A stretch of DNA of 64,000 nucleotides from Pseudonocardia sp. DSM 110487 (GTDB lineage: Bacteria; Actinomycetota; Actinomycetes; Mycobacteriales; Pseudonocardiaceae), in contig NZ_CP080521.1 in the NCBI RefSeq assembly GCF_019468565.1, forward strand, positions 4,898,001 through 4,962,000, in the 5' to 3' direction. Shown here piece after piece: positions 1-7,560 of this stretch. A program made the translations under genes and the position numbers. The first letter of the stretch is position 1, and each line of letters starts with the position of its first letter. Below the pieces are notes generated by a model. The model worked only from the letters and a program-made list of their open reading frames with translations, did no database searches and had not been told where the DNA came from.

Positions 1-26
1 GGCCGACGGACGACTCGTCCCTGGAC

Positions 27-677
27 ATGCCTGGCATCCTGCCGGGGGGCGGCCGGTCAGCCAAGAAGGATGCGTGGCTCTGGCACGATCGCGGCGTGGA
101 TGATTCGGTTCTGGCGGTGCTCCACCGGGTGAGCGACGCGGCGGCCCGGCACGACGCCGCACAGGCAGATCGGCTCGACAGGTGGCGGGTGCTGGAACCG
201 GACGCCGGCCGGTTCCTCTGGTTCCTCACCCAGGCCGTCGATGCCCGGAGGATCGTGGAGATCGGCACCTCACGCGGCGTCTCCACGCTCTGGCTCGCCG
301 ACGCCGCCCGCGCCACCGGTGGCCAGGTGATCAGCTTCGACCCAGACCGGGCAGCCCAGGACGATGCCGCCACCAGCCTCGCCGACGCGGGCCTCGCCGG
401 CTACGTCGATCTGCGGCCCGAGGACGGGGGAGCGGGGGTGGCCGGGCTCGCGGACGGCGAGGTCGACCTGCTGTTCCTCGACGCGGAGCGCACGGAGTAC
501 CCGTCGTGGTGGCCGCACCCGGTCCGCGTGCTGCGCGCGGGCGGAGTGCTCGTCGCCGACAACGCGCTGTCGCACCCGGACGAGATCGCTCCCCTGGAGG
601 CTCTGCTGCGCCGCGATCTCACCGCCGTCACGACGATCCCGGTCGGCAAGGGGGAGCTCGTCGCGCGCCGGCTGTAG
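27..677 (+). CDS. Class I SAM-dependent O-methyltransferase-like protein
   Basis: This looks like a small cytosolic O-methyltransferase that transfers a methyl group from S-adenosylmethionine to an unknown acceptor. The SAM-binding glycine motif VEIGTSRGVSTLWL is at about residues 77-90. An acidic strand follows (ISFDPD), then VDLLFLDAERTEYPSWW near residue 155, the usual position of the catalytic and metal-binding aspartate in this family. The 216-residue length is typical. The first ATG (27) has no clear ribosome-binding site and lies close to the window edge; a GTG at 96 is an alternative start. It ends 116 bases before gap and is probably transcribed separately. The substrate cannot be told from sequence. 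Confidence 0.75.
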   Translation: MPGILPGGGRSAKKDAWLWHDRGVDDSVLAVLHRVSDAAARHDAAQADRLDRWRVLEPDAGRFLWFLTQAVDARRIVEIGTSRGVSTLWLADAARATGGQVISFDPDRAAQDDAATSLADAGLAGYVDLRPEDGGAGVAGLADGEVDLLFLDAERTEYPSWWPHPVRVLRAGGVLVADNALSHPDEIAPLEALLRRDLTAVTTIPVGKGELVARRL

Positions 678-793
678 GTTCGGCGGATTCGATGCGGTCA
701 GAATCGATACAGGGCCTGGGCGTTTCCGTCCCGTGACCAGCGACTAGGGTTGATGCCGGTTCCAGAGACGCGAGAGCGGTACAGGAGGCGCAC

Positions 794-1810
794 ATGACCG
801 TGCGGGTGGGCGTGAACGGGTTCGGTCGCATCGGCCGCAACTTCTGGCGAGCGGTGGACGCCCAGCGGGCGGCCGGCACCACCGATATCGAGATCGTGGC
901 GGTGAACGACATCACCGACAACGCCACGCTGGCCGGGTTGCTCAAGTTCGACTCGATCCTCGGCAGGCTGCCCTACGAGGTGAGCCACACCGATGACGAG
1001 ATCATCGTCGACGGCAAGGGCTTCAAGGGCCTCGCCGTGCGCGACCCCGCCGAGCTGCCGTGGAAGGACCTCGGCGTCGACGTCGTGGTCGAGTCCACCG
1101 GCATCTTCACCAAGCGCGATGCCGCCAGCAAGCACCTCGACGCGGGCGCGAAGAAGGTCATCATCTCCGCCCCCGCGACGGAGCCCGATCTCACGGTCGT
1201 CATGGGTGTGAACGACGACGCGTACGACGGCTCGCAGACCATCATCTCCAACGCGTCCTGCACCACGAACTGCCTCGCGCCGCTGGCGAAGGTGATCGAC
1301 GACGCGTTCGGGATCGAGAAGGGTCTGATGACCACGATCCACGCGTACACGCAGGACCAGAACCTCCAGGACGGCCCGCACAAGGACAAGCGGCGTGCCC
1401 GTGCCGCCGCCCTGAACGTGGTGCCCACCTCCACGGGAGCCGCGAAGGCGATCGGCCTCGTGCTGCCGCACCTCAACGGCAAGCTCGACGGCTACTCGCT
1501 GCGCGTCCCGGTGCCCACCGGCTCGATCACCGACCTCACGGTCGACCTCCGCAAGGAGGTCTCGGTCGACGAGGTCAACGCGGCGTACAAGGCGGCGTCG
1601 GATGCCGGCCCGCTGAAGGGCTACCTGCGCTACAGCGACGACCCGATCGTCTCCTCCGACATCGTCACCGACCCGGCGTCCTGCATCTACGACGCGCCGC
1701 TCACCAAGGTGATCGGCAACCAGGTCAAGGTCTTCGGCTGGTACGACAACGAGTGGGGCTACTCGAACCGCCTCGTCGACATCACGGACCTGGTGGCATC
1801 CAAGCTGTGA
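794..1810 (+). CDS. gap: Glyceraldehyde-3-phosphate dehydrogenase, type I
   Basis: This cytosolic enzyme of lower glycolysis oxidises glyceraldehyde 3-phosphate with phosphate and NAD to 1,3-bisphosphoglycerate. The N-terminal Rossmann motif is GVNGFGRIGRNFWRA. The active-site loop SNASCTTNC puts the catalytic cysteine at about residue 156, and the catalytic histidine lies in TTIHAYT at about 183. The 338-residue length is normal. The ATG follows a strong AGGAGG-type ribosome-binding site (positions 783-787). The stop codon overlaps the GTG start of pgk as GTGA, so gap, pgk and tpiA read as one operon. A TAGGGT hexamer at 745-750 could be its -10 box, but this is weak. Confidence 0.97.
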   Translation: MTVRVGVNGFGRIGRNFWRAVDAQRAAGTTDIEIVAVNDITDNATLAGLLKFDSILGRLPYEVSHTDDEIIVDGKGFKGLAVRDPAELPWKDLGVDVVVESTGIFTKRDAASKHLDAGAKKVIISAPATEPDLTVVMGVNDDAYDGSQTIISNASCTTNCLAPLAKVIDDAFGIEKGLMTTIHAYTQDQNLQDGPHKDKRRARAAALNVVPTSTGAAKAIGLVLPHLNGKLDGYSLRVPVPTGSITDLTVDLRKEVSVDEVNAAYKAASDAGPLKGYLRYSDDPIVSSDIVTDPASCIYDAPLTKVIGNQVKVFGWYDNEWGYSNRLVDITDLVASKL

Positions 1811-2991
1811 AGACGCTCGACGACCTCCTCGGAGAGGGTGTGTCCGGGCGGACCGTGCTGGTCCGCTCGGACCTCAACGTCCCGCTCGACGGTTCGAGGA
1901 TCACCGACGACGGCCGGATCCGCGCCTCGGTACCCACGCTGCAGAAGCTCCGCGAGGCCGGGGCGCGGGTGGTCGTCACGGCGCACCTGGGCCGGCCGAA
2001 GGGTGGGCCGGAACCGAAGTACTCCCTCGCCCCGGTGGCCGGGCGGCTCGGTGAGCTGCTCGGGGCCGAGGTGACCCTCGCCGAGCACGGCGACGAGGCA
2101 CAGGCCGCCGTCGGTGCGCTGGCCGACGGTGGGGTCGTGCTGCTGGAGAACATCCGGTTCGACCCGCGCGAAACGTCGAAGAACGACGACGAGCGCGCGG
2201 CGCTCGCCCACGAGCTCGCCGCGCTGACCGGGGCGAGTGGCGCGTTCGTCTCGGACGGCTTCGGCGTGGTCCACCGCAAGCAGGCCTCGGTCTACGACGT
2301 GGCGCAGGACCTGCCGGCGTACGCGGGCGGGCTCGTGCTCACCGAGGTCGAGGTGCTGCGCAGGCTCACCGAGTCGCCGGAGCGCCCGTACGCCGTGGTG
2401 CTGGGCGGTTCGAAGGTCTCCGACAAGCTCGCGGTGATCGAGGCGCTGCTGCCGAAGGTCGACGCGTTGCTCGTGGGCGGGGGCATGTGCTTCACGTTCC
2501 TCGCTGCGCAGGGCTACGGCGTCGGCGACTCGCTGCTGGAGCGCGACCAGATCGACACCTGCCGCAAGCTCCTCGAGACCGGGAAGATCGTGCTGCCGTC
2601 CGACGTGGTGGTGGCCGACGACTTCTCGGCCGAGGCGAAGACGCAGACCGTCGCCGCCGACGCCATCCCCGACGGCTGGAAGGGCCTCGACATCGGCCCG
2701 GACTCGGTGGGGGCGTTCGCCGAGGTGCTGGCCGGGGCGGCCACCGTGTTCTGGAACGGACCGATGGGCGTGTTCGAGCTGGCACCGTTCGCCGAGGGGA
2801 CCCGCGGGGTGGCCCGGGCGATCGTCGACTCCGGCGCCTACAGCGTCGTGGGCGGCGGCGACTCGGCCGCCGCGGTGCGCGCGCTCGGCCTGCCGGAGGA
2901 CGGGTTCTCCCACATCTCCACCGGCGGCGGCGCGTCGCTGGAGTACCTGGAGGGCAAGTCCCTCCCCGGCATCGCCGTACTGGAGAAGTAG
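1807..2991 (+). CDS. pgk: Phosphoglycerate kinase
   Basis: Transfers the acyl phosphate of 1,3-bisphosphoglycerate to ADP, giving ATP and 3-phosphoglycerate. The substrate-binding segment RSDLNVPLDGSRITDDGRI is near the N-terminus, followed by HLGRPKG. The nucleotide-binding C-terminal lobe has VVGGGDSAAAV and the glycine-rich STGGGASLEYLEGK. The 394-residue length is standard. The start is a GTG inside the gap stop codon (GTGA overlap), which indicates translational coupling; the reading frame is open far upstream, but that part is out of frame with gap and is not homologous. tpiA begins 5 bases after the stop. Confidence 0.97.
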   Translation: MKTLDDLLGEGVSGRTVLVRSDLNVPLDGSRITDDGRIRASVPTLQKLREAGARVVVTAHLGRPKGGPEPKYSLAPVAGRLGELLGAEVTLAEHGDEAQAAVGALADGGVVLLENIRFDPRETSKNDDERAALAHELAALTGASGAFVSDGFGVVHRKQASVYDVAQDLPAYAGGLVLTEVEVLRRLTESPERPYAVVLGGSKVSDKLAVIEALLPKVDALLVGGGMCFTFLAAQGYGVGDSLLERDQIDTCRKLLETGKIVLPSDVVVADDFSAEAKTQTVAADAIPDGWKGLDIGPDSVGAFAEVLAGAATVFWNGPMGVFELAPFAEGTRGVARAIVDSGAYSVVGGGDSAAAVRALGLPEDGFSHISTGGGASLEYLEGKSLPGIAVLEK

Positions 2992-2996
2992 AAAAC

Positions 2997-3785
2997 ATGG
3001 CCGTCCGCATGCCGCTGATCGCCGGCAACTGGAAGATGAACTGCAACCACCTCGAGGCCCTCGCGCTGGTGCAGAAGATCGCCTTCTCGCTGCCGGAGAA
3101 GTACTTCGACAAGGTCGAGGTGGCGGTTCTGCCGCCGTTCACCGACATCCGCTCGGTGCAGACGCTCATCGACGGCGACAAGCTCCTGCTGGTGCACGGC
3201 GCGCAGGACCTCTCGCCGCACGACTCGGGCGCCTACACCGGTGACGTCTCCGGTGTGATGCTCGCGAAGCTCGGCTGCCGCTACGTGGTGGTCGGGCACT
3301 CCGAGCGGCGCGAGCACCATGGCGAGGACGACGCGCTCGTCAACCGCAAGGTGCACGCGGCGGTGAAGCACGGGATCGTGCCGATCCTCTGCGTGGGCGA
3401 GAACCTGGAAGTTCGCGAGGCAGGCGAGCACGTCGCCCACACCACGCGGCAGATCACAGCCGCGCTGGAGAAGGTGCAGAGCCAGCACGCGCAGAACCTC
3501 GTGCTCGCCTACGAGCCGGTGTGGGCGATCGGCACCGGCCGCGTCGCGAGCGCGGCCGACGCGCAGGAGGTGTGCGCGGCGATCCGCGAGACCGTGTCGG
3601 CGAAGTACGGCGAGGCCATCGCGACGAGCGTCCGGGTGCTCTACGGCGGCTCGGTGAAGGCCAAGAACGTCGGCGAGATCGTGGCGGAGAAGGACGTCGA
3701 CGGTGCCCTCGTCGGCGGCGCCAGCCTCGACGCCGACGAGTTCGCGCAGCTCTGCGCGATCGCGGCGGGCGGCCCTCTCCCGTAA
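2997..3785 (+). CDS. tpiA: Triosephosphate isomerase
   Basis: Interconverts dihydroxyacetone phosphate and glyceraldehyde 3-phosphate in a TIM-barrel fold. GNWKMN at residues 10-15 carries the catalytic lysine (K13). VVVGHSERR holds the catalytic histidine, YEPVWAIGTG holds the catalytic glutamate and flexible loop 6, and YGGSVK is the C-terminal phosphate-binding motif. The 262-residue length is typical. The ATG at 2997 is 5 bases after the pgk stop, and homology begins at once with MAVRMPLIAGNWK. It is the last glycolytic gene of the gap-pgk-tpiA unit and is followed by a palindrome before secG. Confidence 0.97.
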   Translation: MAVRMPLIAGNWKMNCNHLEALALVQKIAFSLPEKYFDKVEVAVLPPFTDIRSVQTLIDGDKLLLVHGAQDLSPHDSGAYTGDVSGVMLAKLGCRYVVVGHSERREHHGEDDALVNRKVHAAVKHGIVPILCVGENLEVREAGEHVAHTTRQITAALEKVQSQHAQNLVLAYEPVWAIGTGRVASAADAQEVCAAIRETVSAKYGEAIATSVRVLYGGSVKAKNVGEIVAEKDVDGALVGGASLDADEFAQLCAIAAGGPLP

Positions 3786-3789
3786 CCAT

Positions 3790-3844
3790 GTCGTGGGTGG
3801 ATACGAGTGCTCCAGCGCGTATTGGGCGCGTATCCACTCACGAC
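3790..3844. terminator. 16-bp inverted repeat downstream of tpiA
   Basis: Arms 3790-3805 (GTCGTGGGTGGATACG) and 3829-3844 (CGTATCCACTCACGAC) pair over 16 positions with one G-T wobble around a 23-base loop. It begins five bases after the tpiA stop. It may end the gap-pgk-tpiA transcript or protect its 3' end. No T-run follows, so the terminator role is inferred. It may also be one copy of a dispersed palindromic repeat. Confidence 0.5.
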
Positions 3845-3932
3845 CCCCGGCGGGCGCCGAGCGCCATCACGGTAGTCTCGGTATCCCCGGCACAGCTGTC
3901 GGATGCGCACGAGCAATTCGGAATGAGGATCG

Positions 3933-4169
3933 ATGGAACTGGCCCTGCAGATCGTGCTGATCATCTCCAGCGTGCTGCTCGTGCTGCTGATCCTGCTCCA
4001 CCGTGGCCGCGGTGGTGGACTCTCCACCCTGTTCGGCGGCGGAGTGCAGTCGAGCCTGTCGGGGTCGAGCGTGGTCGAGAAGAACCTCGACCGCCTCACG
4101 CTGTTCGTCGGTTCGATCTGGGTGATCGCGATCATCGGCACCGGGCTGCTGGTCCGGGTCGGGGTCTGA
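3933..4169 (+). CDS. secG: Preprotein translocase subunit SecG
   Basis: SecG is the small accessory subunit of the SecYEG channel and helps SecA-driven export. The 78-residue protein has two hydrophobic segments (about residues 3-22 and 54-74) joined by a glycine-rich linker with GRGGGLSTLFGGG, the family hallmark. The ATG at 3933 follows GAGG with normal spacing. secG downstream of tpiA is the usual actinobacterial order. rbpA starts 13 bases after the stop and is probably cotranscribed. Confidence 0.93.
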   Translation: MELALQIVLIISSVLLVLLILLHRGRGGGLSTLFGGGVQSSLSGSSVVEKNLDRLTLFVGSIWVIAIIGTGLLVRVGV

Positions 4170-4182
4170 GGGAGGCAAAGGG

Positions 4183-4527
4183 ATGTCCGGCGGCAACGCG
4201 ATCCGCGGCACCCGTGTGGGGGCCGGTCCGATGGGTGAGTCCGAGCGAGGCGAGACGGCGCCGCGCTCGCGAATCCCGTACTTCTGCGCGAACGGCCACG
4301 TCACCACTCCATCGTTCGCGAACGAGGCGGACATCCCCGAGTCGTGGGACTGCCCGCGTTGCGGCCTGCCCGCTGGCCGGGACGGGGAGAACCCGCCCGC
4401 GCCGCCGCGCACGGAGCCCTACAAGACGCACCTCGCGTACGTGAAGGAGCGCCGCAGCGACTCCGACGGCGCGGCCATCCTCGAGGAGGCCCTCAACCGT
4501 CTCCGCGCCTCCCGCGAGCTGCCCTAG
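4183..4527 (+). CDS. rbpA: RNA polymerase-binding protein RbpA
   Basis: RbpA is an actinobacterial general transcription activator that binds RNA polymerase and group I/II sigma factors and stabilises open complexes. The 114-residue protein has the flexible N-terminal tail, a central zinc-ribbon-like domain with YFCANGHVTTPSF and WDCPRCGLPAG, and a C-terminal helix (RRSDSDGAAILEEALNRLR) matching the sigma-interacting domain. Length and domain order match the family. A GGAGG-type site precedes the ATG. A strong hairpin follows, between this gene and the convergent lipoprotein gene. Confidence 0.95.
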   Translation: MSGGNAIRGTRVGAGPMGESERGETAPRSRIPYFCANGHVTTPSFANEADIPESWDCPRCGLPAGRDGENPPAPPRTEPYKTHLAYVKERRSDSDGAAILEEALNRLRASRELP

Positions 4528-4538
4528 CGCCCACACCT

Positions 4539-4566
4539 CCCGGTGGTCGCCATCGCGACCACCGGG
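4539..4566. terminator. 12-bp hairpin between rbpA and the convergent lipoprotein gene
   Basis: A perfect 12-bp inverted repeat: CCCGGTGGTCGC (4539-4550), loop CATC, GCGACCACCGGG (4555-4566). It begins 12 bases after the rbpA stop, between convergent genes, and so could serve both strands. There is no T-run, as is common in actinobacteria. Confidence 0.65.
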
Positions 4567-4626
4567 CCCGCGTTGGCGAGTCTCGATACGTGACCTGTGG
4601 GTGGCTTCGGCCCTCTGCGCGGCCGC

Positions 4627-5115
4627 TCAGCCGCTCAACGCCGCCACCTGCTGGTCGAACGCCACCACCAGCTGCGCGGCGGTGGTGCCGGCCGGCACGG
4701 CCGATGCAGCGAGGGTCACCAGTCGGCCGTTGCGTACCAGCGCGGCGAACACGTTGCCGCCCTGAAAGCGGCACACGAACCCGGCGGCCCCCACCGGTGC
4801 CCGGGACCCGTCCTCGCAGAGCTCGGCCACGGTGTCGAGCGCCGGCGGCCGCTCCGTGACGTCGACGGACAGGAACGTCGGGCCCTCGGCCGGGCGTGTG
4901 GTGCCGGCCGGGTCGTAGACGCAGCGGGTGTCGCTCGCCGTGCTCGCGTCCGGTGTCCAGGTCACGCCCGTGACGTTCGCGAGCGCGGCCGTGTCGAGCA
5001 GGCACGCGGCCGGCGGCGGTGGAGGTGGAGGCGGCGGTGCCGGAGCAGGTGGTTCGGCGGCCGAGCACCCACAGAGGGCCGCCGTCAGGACCACCGCGCC
5101 CACCAACTGCCTCAC
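4627..5115 (-). CDS. Putative lipoprotein with proline-rich linker (DUF3558-like)
   Basis: A secreted lipoprotein of unknown function. From the GTG at 5115 the protein starts VRQLVGAVVLTAALCGC, a short signal peptide ending in a lipobox-like LCGC (Cys at about residue 17). A run of about ten prolines follows, then a compact domain with spaced cysteines (ACLLDTAALANVTG, TRCVYDPAG, ELCEDG, FVCRFQGG) that suggests two disulphides. The layout resembles the actinobacterial DUF3558 family, but the similarity is weak. An upstream in-frame ATG at 5139 is possible. It is divergent from the TrpB2-like gene. Confidence 0.7.
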   Translation of the reverse strand: MRQLVGAVVLTAALCGCSAAEPPAPAPPPPPPPPPAACLLDTAALANVTGVTWTPDASTASDTRCVYDPAGTTRPAEGPTFLSVDVTERPPALDTVAELCEDGSRAPVGAAGFVCRFQGGNVFAALVRNGRLVTLAASAVPAGTTAAQLVVAFDQQVAALSG

Positions 5116-5215
5116 GTGCCCACTCTCCCACGCGGCCATCGCGCACTGTGGCGCCATACTGCTGACCCGAGGCCCCGGAAACAGCCGTATGGATCCAAGG
5201 TGCTGGAGGTCGATG

Positions 5216-6475
5216 ATGACCCGATGGACGTTGCCCCCTGAGAAAATCCCCAGCGCGTGGTTCAACGTCGCGCCGCATCTCCCGAAGCCCCTCGAACCGC
5301 CCCTGCATCCGGCCACGCGTCAGCCCGTCGGGCCCGACGACCTGGCCCCGCTCTTCCCGATGGCGCTGATCGAGCAGGAGGTCTCCACCGAGCCGTGGAT
5401 CGACGTGCCCGGTGAGGTGCTCGACATCCTCCGGCTCTGGCGGCCCACCCCACTGGTGCGGGCCGTGCGGCTGGAGCGCGAGCTGGGCACTCCGGCGCGC
5501 ATCTACTTCAAGGACGAGTCGGTGTCGCCCGCCGGGAGCCACAAGCCCAACACGGCAGTGGCGCAGGCCTTCTTCAACGCCCGGGAGGGCATCACCCGCC
5601 TCTCCACGGAGACCGGCGCAGGGCAGTGGGGCACCGCCCTCGCGTTCGCCTGCGCCCAGTTCGGCCTCGATCTGCAGGTCTACATGGTCCGGGCCTCCTA
5701 CGAGCAGAAGCCGTACCGCCGGGTCGCGATGGAGACGTGGGGCGGTTCGGTCGTCGCCTCTCCGGTGGACGACCCGCAGCACCCCGGATCGCTGGGCATG
5801 GCGATCTCGGACGCCGTAAGGGACTGCGTCTCCCGCGACGACACCCACTACGCGCTCGGCTCGGTCCTCAACCACGTGCTGCTGCACCAGACCGTGATCG
5901 GTCTGGAGGCCAGGGAACAGCTGGAGCTCGCGGGGGAGCGGACGCCGGACGTCGTGATCGCGCCGTGCGGTGGCGGCTCGAACCTCGGGGGAATCGCGTT
6001 CCCGTTCGTGCCCCACGACGCGGTGCGGCTCCTGGCCGTCGAACCGGCGTCCTGCCCGACCCTGACGCAGGGGCGGTTCGACTACGACTTCGGTGACACC
6101 GCGGGCCTCACCCCGCTGCTGCCGATGTACACGCTGGGACACGACTTCGTGCCGCCGTCGATCCACGCGGGCGGGCTGCGCTACCACGGCGACTCCCCGC
6201 TGGTCTCCGCGCTCGTGCGGGACGGCCGGATGGAGGCCGTCGCGTACCCGCAGCGGACGGTGTTCGAGGCGGCCGTGCAGTTCGCAAGGGCCGAGGGCAA
6301 GATCGCCGCCCCTGAGGCGGCCCACGCGATCCGGGCCGCGATCGACGAGGCACTTGCCGCGAAGGAGTCCGGCGAGGAGAAGGTGATCCTCTTCAACTAC
6401 TGCGGCCACGGCTTCCTGGATCTGTCGGCGTACGACGACTTCCTCCACGGCCGGCTGCCCGACGAGCAGGGCTAA
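5216..6475 (+). CDS. trpB2: Tryptophan synthase beta chain, TrpB2-type
   Basis: A PLP-dependent enzyme that joins indole and serine, or acts on a related substrate. The TrpB2 N-terminal signature is present (PEKIPSAWFNVAP, LPKPLEPPLHP). The PLP lysine lies in SPAGSHKPNTA, the phosphate loop is CGGGSNLGG, and the C-terminal motif is NYCGHGFLDL. The 419-residue length fits. Two ATGs (5213, 5216) follow GGAGG at 5205-5209; 5216 has the better spacing. There is no trpA or other tryptophan gene nearby. TrpB2 proteins often act without TrpA, and some use O-phosphoserine or other acceptors, so the role here is open. Confidence 0.88.
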   Translation: MTRWTLPPEKIPSAWFNVAPHLPKPLEPPLHPATRQPVGPDDLAPLFPMALIEQEVSTEPWIDVPGEVLDILRLWRPTPLVRAVRLERELGTPARIYFKDESVSPAGSHKPNTAVAQAFFNAREGITRLSTETGAGQWGTALAFACAQFGLDLQVYMVRASYEQKPYRRVAMETWGGSVVASPVDDPQHPGSLGMAISDAVRDCVSRDDTHYALGSVLNHVLLHQTVIGLEAREQLELAGERTPDVVIAPCGGGSNLGGIAFPFVPHDAVRLLAVEPASCPTLTQGRFDYDFGDTAGLTPLLPMYTLGHDFVPPSIHAGGLRYHGDSPLVSALVRDGRMEAVAYPQRTVFEAAVQFARAEGKIAAPEAAHAIRAAIDEALAAKESGEEKVILFNYCGHGFLDLSAYDDFLHGRLPDEQG

Positions 6476-6501
6476 CAGCGCTGCAATCCGCCGCGCCGGG
6501 G

Positions 6502-6915
6502 TCAGCAGCCGCACGGCACCGTGAGCGGGTCCGGATCGCTGTAGGTGAGGCCTGCGTCCGTCTCGACCGGGAAGCCCTCGCGGGTCCAGTACTCGATGCC
6601 GCCCAGCATCTCCTGCACCACGTAGCCGAGGCGGGCGAGGGCGAGGGCGGCGCGGGTGGCGCCGTTGCACCCCGGGCCCCAGCAGTAGGTCACGACCGGC
6701 ACCCCGGGGTCGAGCAGGGCGGCCGCACGGTCGGGGATCTCGCCGGTGGGCAGGTGCAGCGCGCCGGGGATCCGGCCCGTGGCCCACGATGCGGCACTGC
6801 GCGAGTCGATGAGCACGAATCCAGGCTCGCCGCTCGTGAACGCGGCGTTGACGTCGGCGACGTCGGTCTGGAAGGCGAGGCGGGCGGCGAAGAACGTGAC
6901 GGCGTCGAGGTCCAT
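6502..6915 (-). CDS. Rhodanese-domain protein
   Basis: A single-domain rhodanese of about 137 residues. The active loop TYCWGPGCNGATRAA offers a catalytic cysteine, and the N-terminal part shows the typical FVLIDSRSAASWATGRIPGA segment. Such proteins move sulfane sulfur from persulfides or thiosulfate to acceptors. The ATG at 6915 (MDLDAVTFFAARL) is preferred over an ATG 48 bases upstream, because family similarity begins there and it leaves a 62-base gap to the divergent Lrp gene. That arrangement suggests control by the Lrp protein, which is inference. The protein ends PCGC, unusually cysteine-rich. Confidence 0.8.
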   Translation of the reverse strand: MDLDAVTFFAARLAFQTDVADVNAAFTSGEPGFVLIDSRSAASWATGRIPGALHLPTGEIPDRAAALLDPGVPVVTYCWGPGCNGATRAALALARLGYVVQEMLGGIEYWTREGFPVETDAGLTYSDPDPLTVPCGC

Positions 6916-6977
6916 GGCCGCGACGCTAAGCGGCGACCGCAAGCACTGGAAGGTGGAATCCACGGTAGTTTCGCGTT

Positions 6978-7475
6978 ATGGCCGTGGAATCCCTGGACGA
7001 TCTGGACTGGCGCTTGCTGGAAGCGTTGCAGAACGACGGCCGCGCCAGCTACGCCGACCTGGGGCGGCTCGTCGGGTTGTCGCCTAGCGCCGTCACGGAG
7101 CGGGTGCGCAGGCTCGAGGAGAGCGGCGTGATCACGGGCTACGGCTGCGAGGTCGACCCGGAGAAGCTGGGCCTGCCGATCATGGCGCTCGTCCGCCTGC
7201 GCTACCCCCACGGCAACTACAAGCCGTTCCGCGACCTGCTGGCCACGACACCCGAGGTCACCGAGGCCCACCACGTCACGGGGGATGACTGCTTCGTGCT
7301 CAGCGTGCGCGCCCGCGGGATGCGCCACTTGGAGCAGGTCACGGGCCGGATCGCCGGCCTCGGCGCGGTCACGACGAGCGTCGTCTACAGCACCCCGCTG
7401 CCGAGACGATCAGCGGTCACCAGCGCGGTGGCCGCGAGTGGGGCCGCCGCGAGCGCGAGCAGCCGTCGCACCTGA
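6978..7475 (+). CDS. Lrp/AsnC-family transcriptional regulator
   Basis: A DNA-binding regulator of the feast/famine family. Residues 6-60 form the AsnC-type helix-turn-helix (DDLDWRLLEALQNDGR, YADLGRLVGLSPSAVTERVRRLEE). Residues 65-145 form the RAM/AsnC ligand domain (MALVRLRYPHGNYKPFRDLLATTPEV, VTGDDCFVLSVRARGM). The C-terminal 20 residues are low-complexity and may be disordered. It is divergent from the rhodanese gene and may control it. The ligand, possibly a sulfur-containing amino acid given the neighbour, is a guess. Confidence 0.9.
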   Translation: MAVESLDDLDWRLLEALQNDGRASYADLGRLVGLSPSAVTERVRRLEESGVITGYGCEVDPEKLGLPIMALVRLRYPHGNYKPFRDLLATTPEVTEAHHVTGDDCFVLSVRARGMRHLEQVTGRIAGLGAVTTSVVYSTPLPRRSAVTSAVAASGAAASASSRRT

Positions 7476-7560
7476 CGCCCGATCCGGAGCACGATCACCC
7501 GAGTGGAGCGGCAGCGACAACACGGGAGCGTCGCACACGTGGGTGGCTGCGGGAGGCGGG

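Noticed and set aside
1060..1806. A long reading frame continuing upstream from pgk through gap
   Set aside because: It is the out-of-frame shadow of gap in GC-rich DNA, arginine-rich with no similarity; the GTG at 1807 gives the true pgk start.
4986..5045. GGC/GGT-rich repeat tract resembling a microsatellite
   Set aside because: It encodes the proline-rich linker of the lipoprotein on the minus strand and needs no other explanation.
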